Source: Schlegelella aquatica (lineage in GTDB: Bacteria; Pseudomonadota; Gammaproteobacteria; Burkholderiales; Burkholderiaceae_C). Taken from it: DNA of 64,000 nt. The translations under genes were made by a program, and so were the position numbers. How positions within the stretch are numbered: position 1 is the stretch's first letter; every line of letters starts with the position of its first letter. The stretch lies in contig NZ_CP110257.1 of assembly GCF_026013905.1 (NCBI RefSeq), positions 1,364,001 to 1,428,000 on the forward strand, in the 5' to 3' direction. This document shows positions 27,563 through 37,265 of this stretch, piece after piece. The notes beneath the pieces were generated by a model, which saw only the letters and a list, made by a program, of their open reading frames with translations, was not told where the DNA came from and did no database searches.

Positions 27563-28857
27563 TGGAAGCGCTCTTCTGGGGCTCGGTCCTCTTGATCGGC
27601 TACGTCTATGTGGGCTATCCGCTGCTCATGTGGTGCTGGGCGCGCTGCGCCGGGCGGCCCGTTCGGCCGCAGGACTGGGAGCCGTCGGTCGCGATCGTCG
27701 TCGTCGCGCACAACGAGAAGGCGAGGATCGAGGAGAAGCTGCGCAGCTGCATGGCCCAGGACTACCCGGCGTCGCGCCTGCGTGTGGTGATTGCCTCCGA
27801 TGGCTCGGACGACGGCATGAACGAATGGTTGCGCGCTCGGGGCTGCCGCGCCGTGGTCCAGGGGGGTGGCGAGGAACGGCACGGCGCCCACCGGGCGCCG
27901 CAGGGAGCCGCGGAGCCCGAGGTCGTCTTGCTGGCCTTTCCCGAGCGTCGTGGCAAGGCAGCCTGTTTGAACGATGCCGTCATGTGGTGCGACGAGGAGG
28001 TCATCGTGTTCACCGACGCGCGCCAGCGCTTGAACCCCCAGGCGGTGCGCTCGCTGGTGCGCACCCTGGGAGACCGAACCGTCGGCGCGGTGAGCGGGGA
28101 ACTGATGTTCACCCAGGAGGAGTCGAGCACGTTCTCGCAGAGCGTCGGCGCGTACTGGCGATACGAGAAGTTCGTGCGCCGGCAGGAGGCGGCCGTCCAT
28201 TCGTCGGTCGGGGTGACGGGAGCCCTCTATGCCATCCGGCGGGAGCTGTATCGGCCGATCCCACCGCAGACCATCCTCGACGACGTTGCGATCCCGATGG
28301 CGATCGCCGCACAGGGAGCCCGCGTCGTGTTCGAGCCGGCGGCCCGGGCTTACGACCTGCCCTCCAAGGAGCCCGAGCAGGAGCGCCGCAGGAAGGTGCG
28401 TACCCTGGCGGGCAACTTCCAGCTGATGGCGATGAATCCGGGCCTGCTCCTGCCATGGAGGAATCCCCTGTGGCTCCAGTTCGTCTCGCACAAGGCGGCG
28501 CGGCTTTTCGTTCCTCCGGTGCTGGCGGGCCTGCTGGCGGCCAACATCGCGCTGGCGATGGATTCCACCTTCTACGCCGGGCTGCTGCTCGCGCACCTGG
28601 GTGCGTACGCCGCAGGCACCCTGGGGCCCCGGTCGGGGCTCGCCTCGCAATGGCGGATCGTGAAGCTCGCGCGCGCGTTCTTGTTCATGAACTGGTGCGT
28701 GATGCTCGGTGCGCGGGAGTTCTTCGCCAATCGGCACGGGCATCTCTGGCAGGTCACTCGCACGGCTGCGGCGGGGGGCGAGGCTGCCGCGGCCGGCGCC
28801 TCGACGGGGCCGGTCGACGAGCGGTCCGACCGGCGGCAATGCGGAGGCTCGGCATGA
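27562..28857 (+). CDS. Glycosyltransferase family 2, membrane-bound
   Basis: A 431-residue GT2 with an N-terminal helix (LFWGSVLLIGYVYVGYPLLM) and several C-terminal helices. The GT-A motifs are SVAIVVVAHNEKARIEEKL, VVIASDGSDDG, ERRGKAACLNDAV, VFTDARQRL and GVTGALYAIRR; the QxxRW-type site may be RRKVRTLAGNFQL. It has an insertion of about 20 residues (QGGGEERHGAHRAPQG) before the GKAACLND motif. The architecture resembles processive beta-glycan synthases and inverting membrane GT2 enzymes. The start overlaps the deacetylase stop (TGATG). Confidence 0.88.
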   Translation: MEALFWGSVLLIGYVYVGYPLLMWCWARCAGRPVRPQDWEPSVAIVVVAHNEKARIEEKLRSCMAQDYPASRLRVVIASDGSDDGMNEWLRARGCRAVVQGGGEERHGAHRAPQGAAEPEVVLLAFPERRGKAACLNDAVMWCDEEVIVFTDARQRLNPQAVRSLVRTLGDRTVGAVSGELMFTQEESSTFSQSVGAYWRYEKFVRRQEAAVHSSVGVTGALYAIRRELYRPIPPQTILDDVAIPMAIAAQGARVVFEPAARAYDLPSKEPEQERRRKVRTLAGNFQLMAMNPGLLLPWRNPLWLQFVSHKAARLFVPPVLAGLLAANIALAMDSTFYAGLLLAHLGAYAAGTLGPRSGLASQWRIVKLARAFLFMNWCVMLGAREFFANRHGHLWQVTRTAAAGGEAAAAGASTGPVDERSDRRQCGGSA

Positions 28858-30047
28858 AGGTGCTCTACTTCGTTTCGCTCTTTCCGTGCTGGTCCGAGAC
28901 GTTCATCGTGCGTGAGATGCATGAGCTGATCCGCATGGGCGTGGACGTTCGCATCGTCTCGCTGAAGCATCCGCAGGAAAGGCTGGTGCAAGACGACGCC
29001 CGGGCACTGGACGACCGTGTGACCTACCCGGCGGCGGGGTGGAGGGGCCTGTGCGACGGTGCGAGAGAGATCGCGCGGCATCCGCTGCAATCGCTGCGTG
29101 AGCTCGGCAGGATCGTCTCGGGATTGAGCCGCCACCCCCGAGCGATGGTCAAGACCATCGTGGTGTGGTGGCGCGTGCTCGCGTTGATGCCCCGCATCCG
29201 GGAAGCGGCGCCTGCCCATCTGCACGCCCATTGGGCGACGTATCCATCGACCGCCGCGTTCATCGCTCACCAGCGGCTGGGCATTCCTTACAGCTTCACC
29301 GCGCACGCACACGACATCTTCCTGGAGCACCATCTGCTGGCCGACAAGATCCGGAGTGCGCGATGCGGGGTGACCATCTCGCGCTTCAACTGCGCCTATC
29401 TCTCCAGACGGCTCGGCATGGATGTCTTCCAGCGGTTTCGCGTCGTGCATTGCGGGGTGCCGGCCGAGGAGATCCCCTACCGGGAAGGCGGTCGGCGGGC
29501 AGGCCTGGTCGTCTCGGTCGGGCGCCTGGACGAGATCAAGGGGTTTCCGTACCTCATCGAGGCCTGCAAGATCCTCGACCGGCGGGGCCTGGCGTTCCAG
29601 TGTGTGCTGATCGGAGAAGGGCGCTTGCGCCGGCAGCTGGAGCAGCAGATCGCGCAGGCGGGGCTGGAAGACAAGGTGCTGCTGCCGGGGGCCATGGCGC
29701 AGGAGCAGGTGCGCCGGCATCTGTACGAAGCGAGCGTCTTCGTGCTGCCCTCGGTCGTGACCTCCGAGGGCGATCGGGATGGGATTCCGGTTGCCTTGAT
29801 GGAGGCGATGGCCTGCGGTGCACCCGTGGTGTCCACCTTCGTCTCGGGAATCCCCGAGTTGATCGAGCCCGGCATCGAAGGCTTGCTGGTGGAGCCGCGG
29901 GACGCCGAGGCTCTGGCCGATGCGATGGAGAAGCTGCTGACCCAGCCTCGCCTTGCCTCTGCCCTGGCGCGCAACGCGCGCGCGAAGGTCGAGCGCGACT
30001 TCGACGTGGCCAAGGAAGCCCGGAAGCTCTATGAAGCCTTTGCCTGA
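28854..30047 (+). CDS. Glycosyltransferase family 4 (first)
   Basis: A 397-residue GT-B enzyme starting MKVLYFVSLFPCWSETFIVREM. The N-terminal domain has HLHAHWATYPSTAAFIAHQRL and FTAHAHDIFLE; the C-terminal domain has VVSVGRLDEIKGFPYLIEA, VLIGEGRLRRQLE, and the donor-binding EGDRDGIPVALMEAMACGAPVV (E-x7-E). Sugar donor not predictable. Start overlaps the GT2 stop by 4 bp (ATGA). Confidence 0.9.
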   Translation: MKVLYFVSLFPCWSETFIVREMHELIRMGVDVRIVSLKHPQERLVQDDARALDDRVTYPAAGWRGLCDGAREIARHPLQSLRELGRIVSGLSRHPRAMVKTIVVWWRVLALMPRIREAAPAHLHAHWATYPSTAAFIAHQRLGIPYSFTAHAHDIFLEHHLLADKIRSARCGVTISRFNCAYLSRRLGMDVFQRFRVVHCGVPAEEIPYREGGRRAGLVVSVGRLDEIKGFPYLIEACKILDRRGLAFQCVLIGEGRLRRQLEQQIAQAGLEDKVLLPGAMAQEQVRRHLYEASVFVLPSVVTSEGDRDGIPVALMEAMACGAPVVSTFVSGIPELIEPGIEGLLVEPRDAEALADAMEKLLTQPRLASALARNARAKVERDFDVAKEARKLYEAFA

Positions 30048-31218
30048 TTCCCGCTCGGCCGCGCCCTCCAGGATCAAGGTGCTGCTGCTCACCGACGAGA
30101 TGGAAGTCGGCGGCACGCAGCGGCAGATCGTGCACGTCGCCAGGACCTTGGACCGGAGCCGTTTCGAGCCGACCGTCGTCTATTTCAGGAACGAGTCGTT
30201 CTTCGTCGACGAGCTGAAAGCCGCAGGGGTGCCGGTCGTGCGGATCGAGAAGAAGGGGCGGTTCGACCCCGCTTTCGTCGCTCGATTGAGGAACCATCTG
30301 GTGCGCTCGCGCTACGACGTCGTCCATTGCTTCTCGTTCTCGGGCGAACTCTGGGGTGCGGTGGCCCGGCGTCTGGTGCGGCCGTCGATGCGTCCTGCGT
30401 TGGTGTCGTCGATCCGTGGTACCTACGAGTGGTACAGCGCCGCGCAATGGAGGATCAAGCGGTGGGTGTCCATGCAATCCTCGTGCGTGGTGGCGAACTC
30501 CAGGGCTGGCGCGGCGTACGCGTGTGAGCGCATGGGGCGGCCCGAGTGCGCCATGGACGTGGTCTACAACGGGGTGCAATGCGAGCCGCCCTGTGAGGAC
30601 GCCGCGCGAGAGCTGCGTCGGTTGCTTTCTCCGGCAGGCGAGCCTTTGATTCTGTTCGTGGGGCGTCTGGTCGTGCACAAGGACGTTCCGACGCTGGTTC
30701 GCGCCTTTCACACGCTCCGGGCTCGCGGGATCGGCGCGCGGTTGTGCGTCGCCGGCGACGGGCCGCTGAGGGCGGAGCTGGAGTCGCTGGTGCGGGCGCT
30801 GGACTTGGAGGCGCAGGTGGCCCTGATCGGCGAGCGGCACGACGTGGCGAATCTCATCGCCGCTTCGGATTTCCTGGTGCTGCCATCCCTCAGAGAGGGG
30901 CTTTCCAACGTCATTCTCGAAGCGATGATTGGCGGGCGCCCCGTCATCGCTTCTCGCACTGGAGGCAATGTGGAACTGGTGGAGCAGGGCAGGACCGGAC
31001 TTCTCTTCGAGGTGGGCAGCGAGGTCCAACTGGTCGAGGCGATGAGCCGGTTGGCCACGGATGCGGACCTGCGAAGGTCGCTCGGAACGGCTGCGCGGGC
31101 CGTCGCCGAGGCGCGCTACTCGGTTCCCGCGATGGTCCAGTCCTTGGAACGCCACTACGCGGCTGTCAGCCGCCGGGCGCCGGGGGCGTCGGTTCGTGTC
31201 ACACCCGCTGCAGGTTGA
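30031..31218 (+). CDS. Glycosyltransferase family 4 (second)
   Basis: A 395-residue GT-B enzyme. After an N-terminal Ser/Pro stretch it has RIKVLLLTDEMEVGGTQRQIVHVA, VVHCFSFSGELWGAV, the C-terminal FVGRLVVHKDVPTLVRAF, LCVAGDGPLRAELE and the EGLSNVILEAMIGGRPVIA donor loop. Overlaps the previous gene by 17 bp, so translation is probably coupled. Sugar specificity unknown. Confidence 0.9.
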   Translation: MKPLPDSRSAAPSRIKVLLLTDEMEVGGTQRQIVHVARTLDRSRFEPTVVYFRNESFFVDELKAAGVPVVRIEKKGRFDPAFVARLRNHLVRSRYDVVHCFSFSGELWGAVARRLVRPSMRPALVSSIRGTYEWYSAAQWRIKRWVSMQSSCVVANSRAGAAYACERMGRPECAMDVVYNGVQCEPPCEDAARELRRLLSPAGEPLILFVGRLVVHKDVPTLVRAFHTLRARGIGARLCVAGDGPLRAELESLVRALDLEAQVALIGERHDVANLIAASDFLVLPSLREGLSNVILEAMIGGRPVIASRTGGNVELVEQGRTGLLFEVGSEVQLVEAMSRLATDADLRRSLGTAARAVAEARYSVPAMVQSLERHYAAVSRRAPGASVRVTPAAG

Positions 31219-31222
31219 AGTG

Positions 31223-33064
31223 ATGTCTGGTTCTCTCGGTGAATTCTTGGTTCGTGTCGACGCAGGGGGATCGCCACTGCCCGCGCAGAGGTTGATGAAG
31301 CCCTCGGCGTGGCCGGGATGGAGAGGCGCCGAGGACGAGATCGCGTACACCGCGCCGGCACCGGGTGTGCAGGTCTGGTCGCGCGGCGCAGTCGCGTTCG
31401 AATCCTTGGGCGGCCTGGGCGGGATGGGCGTGGGCATCGATCCGGCCGGACATCAGGCGGTCGTTCGGGCGGCACTGAGGCGTTGGGCGACGCAACGGGT
31501 GGTGGACACGCGCACCCTGAAGGGACGGTACGCCCTCGTCTGGTGGGACGCGAGCGCGGGGCACGTGGCCGCCTGCACCGATGCATTCAGGACCTACCCC
31601 CTCTATTACGCCCGCTCGGGGAGCGCCATGTTGGTGGCCAGCGACGCCCGCCTGCTGCTCGCCACCGGGGAGGTGCCCAGGAAGCCATGCTTGCCGGCCC
31701 TCTACCACTATCTGAACTTCTCTTACGTCCCCGCACCCTACTCGGCCCTCGAAGGCATCGCGAAGCTCCCTGCGGGCAGCCTGCTCCAGGCCACCGCGGC
31801 TGCGGTGGAGGTCACCCGGTACTGGGATGCCGAGTACCCGGAGGACATCTCGGGCTCCGTGGAACAGCGGGCTGCGGAGTTGCGCCGCCGCATCGTGGAC
31901 ACGGTGACCGGCTACCGGCCCAACGGGGGCACGCGTTGGGGCACCTTCCTGAGCGGGGGAACCGACAGCTCCAGCATCGCGAGCATCCTGGCCCGTGCCG
32001 TGGCACCCGGCAAGGTCAGCAGCTTCTCGATCGGCTTCGAGGAGGCCGGATATGACGAGCTCTCCTACTCCCGGCTCGCCAGTGAGCGATTCGGCCTGGA
32101 GGCCCACGAGCGCAGGGTCGGAGAGGCGGAGGCGGTGGCGGCCATTCCGAGGCTCGTCGATGCCTTCGACGAGCCCTTCGGCAACTCCTCGGCCATACCG
32201 ACCTACTACTGCGCCGACCTCGCCGCACAACATGGTGTGTCCGTCCTCGTGGCCGGGGACGGTGGAGACGAGATCTACGGAGGCAACGAACGCTACCGCA
32301 AGGACCGCATCTTCGGCGCCTTCTACCGTTCACCGTGGATCGTCCGCAGAGCGGGGAGAGCGGCTGCGGGGCTGCTGGCGCCGGTGGACACGCGCTGGGC
32401 CAATCGCATCAAGAACTTCGTCGAGCGTGGATCGCTCGCGAATCCCGACCGCTTCTACAGCGACGACTCCTTCGCCTCGGACCAGTTCGACGAGCTGCTG
32501 AGCGAGGAGTTTCGCCAATGCGTGGCACGGGACGACTCTCTCGATCTGCAACGACGGATCTTTCACGAGGCGCGGGCGGGAAGCGAGCTCCATCGCCTCA
32601 TGTACCTCGATCTGAAGATGACCATCGCCGACAACGACGTGGTCAAGGTGGTGCGCGCGTCACGCACGGCGGGCGTGAGCGTGATGTTCCCCTACCTCGA
32701 TCGGGAGCTCGTCGACTACACCGGTCGGCTGCCCAGCACGGACAAGGTGCAGGGGCTGGAAAAGCGCTTCCTCTTCAAGAAGGCGACCCAGGACATCCTG
32801 CCGCCCGAGATTCGCAAGAAGAAGAAGCAGGGATTCGGCCTGCCGGTGAGCGTGTGGCTGCGGCGCAATGGGCCCTTCCGGGAGATGGCGCAAGACGTTC
32901 TGTTCTCATCGCAATGTCGCCAGCGCGGCTACTTCCAGACGGCGCACGTGGAGGCACTGATGAGGCGGCACGAACGGGGTGCCTGGGACCACGCGGCCGA
33001 GATCTACATGCTCTTGATGCTGGAGCTTTGGCATCGAAAGTACGTGGATGAGGGCGATGAGTGA
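31223..33064 (+). CDS. Asparagine synthase-like protein lacking the glutaminase Cys
   Basis: A 613-residue AsnB-type protein. The N-terminal glutaminase-like half is present (LKGRYALVWWDASAGHV, ACTDAFRTYPLYYARSG) but starts MSGSLGEFLV without the essential N-terminal Cys, so it should not hydrolyse glutamine. The synthase half is intact: FLSGGTDSSSIASI (ATP pyrophosphatase loop), IGFEEAGYDELSYSR, FDEPFGNSSAIPTYY, AGDGGDEIYGGNERYR and KKKKQGFGLPVSVWL. Such proteins in EPS loci may form amides on uronic acids or amino sugars with another ammonia or amine source; this is inference. Starts 4 bp after the GT4 stop. Confidence 0.85.
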   Translation: MSGSLGEFLVRVDAGGSPLPAQRLMKPSAWPGWRGAEDEIAYTAPAPGVQVWSRGAVAFESLGGLGGMGVGIDPAGHQAVVRAALRRWATQRVVDTRTLKGRYALVWWDASAGHVAACTDAFRTYPLYYARSGSAMLVASDARLLLATGEVPRKPCLPALYHYLNFSYVPAPYSALEGIAKLPAGSLLQATAAAVEVTRYWDAEYPEDISGSVEQRAAELRRRIVDTVTGYRPNGGTRWGTFLSGGTDSSSIASILARAVAPGKVSSFSIGFEEAGYDELSYSRLASERFGLEAHERRVGEAEAVAAIPRLVDAFDEPFGNSSAIPTYYCADLAAQHGVSVLVAGDGGDEIYGGNERYRKDRIFGAFYRSPWIVRRAGRAAAGLLAPVDTRWANRIKNFVERGSLANPDRFYSDDSFASDQFDELLSEEFRQCVARDDSLDLQRRIFHEARAGSELHRLMYLDLKMTIADNDVVKVVRASRTAGVSVMFPYLDRELVDYTGRLPSTDKVQGLEKRFLFKKATQDILPPEIRKKKKQGFGLPVSVWLRRNGPFREMAQDVLFSSQCRQRGYFQTAHVEALMRRHERGAWDHAAEIYMLLMLELWHRKYVDEGDE

Positions 33065-34223
33065 GTACAAGATGGCCGTGGTGATGGTGCTCGACAGCGT
33101 GTTCCCCACCCAAGGGGGAGGAGGAGCGGAAACGCAGGTGCGCACGCTGGGCTCGCACATGCGCCAACGCAGTCTCGAGGTGTCGGTGATCGTCCCGATG
33201 GTGGCGCACGGTCCGCAGGTCGAGCACGATCTCGTCGACGGACTGAGAGTGCGAAGGATCGCGTATCCGCGCCTGCCGGTCGTCGGTGCGCTGTCCATGC
33301 TGTGCAAACTGGGGTGGCTGCTTTACAGGCAACGGCGTGAGTACGCGGTGATCCACGCGCACATCGCGAGCAACATGGCGGCAGTCAGCTGCGTCATGGG
33401 GCGCCTTTTGGGCAAGCCCGTGATCGTCAAGCTCACCGGCATGACGGAGATGTTGGGAGGCGTCCTCGACCCCCGTCCCGGCCCGGTCGCTCGGTTGAGA
33501 AAGGTGGCACTGCGGTGGGCGACGTACTACCAGGCCACGAGTTCCAGGATCGGCTGCTTGCTGGTGGACCGAGGCTTCGAGGCGCAGAAGGTCCGGTTGA
33601 TCCCGAATGCGGTCGACACGGCGCGCTTCCAGGGCATCTCGAAAGATCGGGCGCTGCGCGAGCGGCTGTGCGGCTCGCGCCGTGTCGTGGCCGTCTATGC
33701 CGGAAGGCTGGTATCGGAGAAGGGCCTGGAGCTGCTTCTCGATGGCTGGGCCCGGGTCTTCGGCCACACGCGCGACGGCGCTCTCGTGATCGTGGGCAAC
33801 GGGGCATTGCGCAAGGCGCTCGAGCAGCGAGCGGCGCGCCTCGGTATTGAGGAGCTGGTGCATTTCGTCGGCCCGACCGACTCGGTGGAGACGTACCTCG
33901 CCATCGCCGATTTCGGCGTTCTGACGTCCTTGAACGAAGGCCTGTCCAACACACTGCTCGAGTACATGGCGGCCGGGCTTCCCGTGCTGGGCTCTCGGGT
34001 CAGCGGCACCGAGGACTTCGTGGTGCCCGGGCGCACGGGGTGGCTCTTCGAAGCAGGCGACGTCGAGGGGCTCGTCGCTCGGCTGACGGAGGTGGCGCAG
34101 GCGCCTGTCCATGAACTCGCGGAGATGGGCAGGAACGCGAGACATTTGGTGAACGCGCGAGCGTCGATCGGCTCGGTCGTCGGCCAGCTCGCGTCGTTGT
34201 ACGGCGTCGTGCCGTTCTTGTGA
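33057..34223 (+). CDS. Glycosyltransferase family 4 (third)
   Basis: A 388-residue GT-B enzyme starting MSEYKMAVVMVLDSVFPTQG. It has the acceptor-side glycine-rich GGGGAETQVRTL, HAHIASNMAAVSCVMG, and the C-terminal VYAGRLVSEKGLELLLDGW, LVIVGNGALRKALE and EGLSNTLLEYMAAGLPVLG donor loop. The start overlaps the previous stop by 8 bp; GAGGG upstream of 33057 favours this Met over 33048. Confidence 0.9.
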   Translation: MSEYKMAVVMVLDSVFPTQGGGGAETQVRTLGSHMRQRSLEVSVIVPMVAHGPQVEHDLVDGLRVRRIAYPRLPVVGALSMLCKLGWLLYRQRREYAVIHAHIASNMAAVSCVMGRLLGKPVIVKLTGMTEMLGGVLDPRPGPVARLRKVALRWATYYQATSSRIGCLLVDRGFEAQKVRLIPNAVDTARFQGISKDRALRERLCGSRRVVAVYAGRLVSEKGLELLLDGWARVFGHTRDGALVIVGNGALRKALEQRAARLGIEELVHFVGPTDSVETYLAIADFGVLTSLNEGLSNTLLEYMAAGLPVLGSRVSGTEDFVVPGRTGWLFEAGDVEGLVARLTEVAQAPVHELAEMGRNARHLVNARASIGSVVGQLASLYGVVPFL

Positions 34224-34278
34224 GACGGCCCCTGCGCTCTCGCGATAGGCAAACGGGGCAATAGACGAGGTTGACGCG

Positions 34279-36237
34279 ATGTGCGGCATTGCAGGGGTGT
34301 ATTCGCTGGATGGAAGAGGGGGGATCGACCCTTCCGTCGTCGACGACATGTGCCGGATGATCGTCCACCGCGGCCCGGACGACCAGGGGACGTTCATCCG
34401 GGACGGGGTGCAGATCGGCATGAGGCGCTTGAGCATCATCGATCTGTCCACGGGACACCAGCCGATCCACAACGAGGATCGAAGCGTCTGGGTGGTCTTC
34501 AACGGAGAGATCTACAACTTCAAGGAGCTCCGGCGCGACCTCGAGCGCCGTGGTCACACCTTCTACACCCAGAGCGACTCGGAATGCATCGTCCACGCCT
34601 ACGAGGAGTACGCAGAGGACTGCTTCAGGCATTTTCGAGGCATGTTCGGCATCGCCATCGTCGACCTGAAGGCCGACAAACTGGTGCTGGGGCGCGACCG
34701 ACTCGGCAAGAAGCCCCTGTACTACACCCGCCTGGGCGACGGGCTCCTGGGTTTCGCGTCCGAGCTGAAGTCGTTGCTCGCCGTCCCTGGCTTCGTTCCC
34801 CGAGTGGACGCGCGAGCCGCGCATGACTACTTCGTGCTGGGCTATGTGCCGTCGCCTTCCTCGATCTACCAAGGTGTCTACAAGCTTCCGCCGGCTCACT
34901 GCCTCGTGGCCCAGCATGGCAAGCTGACGTTGAAGCGCTACTGGAATCTCTCGTTCGAGCCGAAGCTCGATCTGCCGGAAGAGGATCTGAAGTCCGAGCT
35001 GCGCCAGCGGCTCGAGGAAGCGGTGCGCGTACGCCTGGTGAGCGACGTGCCTTTCGGCGCCTTCCTGAGCGGAGGGATCGATTCGAGTGTCGTCGCAGCC
35101 CTGATGGCCCGCAATCTCGACAGCCCCCTCAAGACCTTCACCATCGGATTCAAGGAGGCGCGTTTCAGCGAGATCGACGACGCACGGGCGGTGGCTCGCC
35201 ATCTGGGCTCCGAGCACCATGAGCTGGTCGTGGAGGCCGACGCGGTGAAGCTGCTGCACGATCTGGTGTGGTACTTCGACGAGCCCTTCGGGGATTCCTC
35301 CGCCATCCCGACGTACCTGGTGTCGCGGCTGGCGTCTCGCCACGTCAAGATGGTTCTCTCCGGCGACGGAGGAGACGAACTGTTCGTCGGCTACGAACGC
35401 TACCGGAAGTACCGCCAGCTGATGCAGTTGCAGCGCTGCACGGCAGGGCTGGGCCCGGCCTTGCTCAAGGCGGGCGGGGGGCTGGTGGGTGGCGCCAGAG
35501 GGTACCGGTGGGAGCGGATCGCGCGCCGGATGATGCAGCCGTTTCCAGATCGCTATCTCTCAGGAGTGGGGCTGAACTCGCAGGACGACCTGAGCCGGTT
35601 CCTCGCGCCCGGTGTGGCCGGCGGGGACCTCTATGGCGGAGTGCGAGCCCTGTTCGAGAGGCCGGACATCGGCGATCCTCTGGACCGGATCGTGGCGGGC
35701 GACCTCGGATCGTATCTGGCCGACGACATTCTCGTGAAAGTGGACAGGATGACGATGGCCAACTCTCTGGAGGCACGGGCGCCGTTGCTGGACCATGAGC
35801 TGCTCGAGTTCGCAGCGAGGCTTCCGATGAAGTACCGGCTGCGTGGCAAGACGGGCAAGTACCTGCTCAAGCAGGTGGCTGCGGACCTGCTGCCTGCCAC
35901 CGTCATGAACAAGCGCAAGCAAGGGTTCGCGATCCCGCTCGCCCAGTGGCTGCGTGGCGAGTTGCGGCCCCTCGTGGAGGACACGTTCTCCGATCGGCGC
36001 TTTCGCGAGCGCGGGATGTTCGACGTGGCCGGCGTGCAGGGCATGCTGAAGGAGCACTTCCGCGGCACCCGCGACCACGCGGAGGCCCTGTGGCTCCTGC
36101 TCACCTACGAGCTGTGGGCGAGGAAGTTCCTGGATGCGGACATGGCCGCCCAGGCGGCGGTTCGGGTGGGCCCGGGGGTGGATGGGGCCGGCTGGAGGAA
36201 GGCTGATGCTGTGGCCGCATGCCAAGTCGGTGCTTAA
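34279..36237 (+). CDS. Asparagine synthase-like amidotransferase with intact glutaminase (XrtA-associated type)
   Basis: A 652-residue AsnB-type protein starting MCGIAGVYSLDGRG, so Cys2 is present as the glutaminase nucleophile. Glutaminase motifs MIVHRGPDDQG, FNGEIYNFKELR and the synthase motifs FLSGGIDSSVVAAL, IGFKEARFSEIDDAR, DEPFGDSSAIPTYL and SGDGGDELFVGYERYR are all intact. It looks like the exosortase-A-associated amidotransferase 1 (TIGR03108-type; from memory). Likely transfers Gln-derived nitrogen to an EPS sugar acid. It follows the GT4 after 55 bp. Confidence 0.9.
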   Translation: MCGIAGVYSLDGRGGIDPSVVDDMCRMIVHRGPDDQGTFIRDGVQIGMRRLSIIDLSTGHQPIHNEDRSVWVVFNGEIYNFKELRRDLERRGHTFYTQSDSECIVHAYEEYAEDCFRHFRGMFGIAIVDLKADKLVLGRDRLGKKPLYYTRLGDGLLGFASELKSLLAVPGFVPRVDARAAHDYFVLGYVPSPSSIYQGVYKLPPAHCLVAQHGKLTLKRYWNLSFEPKLDLPEEDLKSELRQRLEEAVRVRLVSDVPFGAFLSGGIDSSVVAALMARNLDSPLKTFTIGFKEARFSEIDDARAVARHLGSEHHELVVEADAVKLLHDLVWYFDEPFGDSSAIPTYLVSRLASRHVKMVLSGDGGDELFVGYERYRKYRQLMQLQRCTAGLGPALLKAGGGLVGGARGYRWERIARRMMQPFPDRYLSGVGLNSQDDLSRFLAPGVAGGDLYGGVRALFERPDIGDPLDRIVAGDLGSYLADDILVKVDRMTMANSLEARAPLLDHELLEFAARLPMKYRLRGKTGKYLLKQVAADLLPATVMNKRKQGFAIPLAQWLRGELRPLVEDTFSDRRFRERGMFDVAGVQGMLKEHFRGTRDHAEALWLLLTYELWARKFLDADMAAQAAVRVGPGVDGAGWRKADAVAACQVGA

Positions 36238-37255
36238 GGCGATCGTCTCGCCGCTGCTCGATGCCACCGGCGTGTACGACAGGCGAATCGAGGAGGTCTC
36301 GGTCCGGGAGGACCGCTGGACCATCCTCATGTACCACCGCGTCGTGCTCGACGACCGGGCGGACCCGTTCCGTCTCGGGATGTGCGTGCGGCGCGACCGC
36401 TTCGAGGCGCAGATCCGCTATCTGAAGTCCAGGTTCAACCTCATCGGCGTGGGGGAGGCGGTGCGGCGGTTGACACAGGGGCGGCCGCTTCCCTCTCGGG
36501 CCGTTTCCGTCACCTTCGACGACGGGTACCTCGACAACCTGGAAGTGGCACTGCCCGTGCTCGAGTCGCACCAGGTGCCCTGGACTCTTTTCGTGCCCAC
36601 CGGAGGCCTCGCGACGGGTGAGCCTTTGTGGTGGGACCGGGTGATCCATGCTTTCGCCTGCACGTCGCGATCCTGGATCGACGCGCAGGCCATCGGCTTG
36701 CCCCGGCTTCGGCGCCGGCTTTCGCTGGCCCCGTGGTACCGGCGCCGCTCGGTGGAGCAGGTGCTCGAGGCGCTGTGGTCGTTGCCCATGGCGGAGATCG
36801 AGAGCGCGGTGCTCCGCCTGGAGCGCGCGCTCGCGCCGCGGGTGCGCCTGATGCCGTTGGCTCACCGCCTGCGACCGGCCGACGTGCGCGAGTTGCATCG
36901 TCGCGGCGTGGAGATCGGAGCGCACACGGTGAAGCATCCCAACCTGTGTCTGACGGACCGCGATCAACTGCGCGACGAAATGCTCGACTCCCGGCGCGAG
37001 CTGGAGGCCTTGTGCGGCTCGCCGGTCGAAGGCTTCGCCTACCCCGGGGGGCGGATGAACCAGGCGGTCAAGGAGGCGGCGCATGAGGCCGGCTTCTCCT
37101 ATGCGCTGGCGACGATCAGCGCCGTGAACCACCTTCCGTGCGACGCCTACGAGCTGTGCCGCATCGGCATGCCCGACGCAGAGCTGCCGGACTTCAAGCG
37201 CGCACTGAGCGCGACGATGGTCAGGGGCGACGGCACCTTGCACTCCATTGCGTGA
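36206..37255 (+). CDS. Polysaccharide deacetylase family protein (second)
   Basis: A 349-residue NodB-fold protein starting MLWPHAKSVLKAIVSPLLDA. It has TILMYHRVVLDDRADPF, motif 1 VSVTFDDGYLDNLEVAL, motif 2 EIGAHTVKHPNL and FAYPGGRMNQAVKEAA. It is larger than the first deacetylase because of an insert at residues ~145-215. No signal peptide is evident. GGAGGAAGG before the ATG and a 32-bp overlap with the preceding gene point to coupled translation. Confidence 0.88.
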   Translation: MLWPHAKSVLKAIVSPLLDATGVYDRRIEEVSVREDRWTILMYHRVVLDDRADPFRLGMCVRRDRFEAQIRYLKSRFNLIGVGEAVRRLTQGRPLPSRAVSVTFDDGYLDNLEVALPVLESHQVPWTLFVPTGGLATGEPLWWDRVIHAFACTSRSWIDAQAIGLPRLRRRLSLAPWYRRRSVEQVLEALWSLPMAEIESAVLRLERALAPRVRLMPLAHRLRPADVRELHRRGVEIGAHTVKHPNLCLTDRDQLRDEMLDSRRELEALCGSPVEGFAYPGGRMNQAVKEAAHEAGFSYALATISAVNHLPCDAYELCRIGMPDAELPDFKRALSATMVRGDGTLHSIA

Positions 37256-37265
37256 GGAGCAACGA

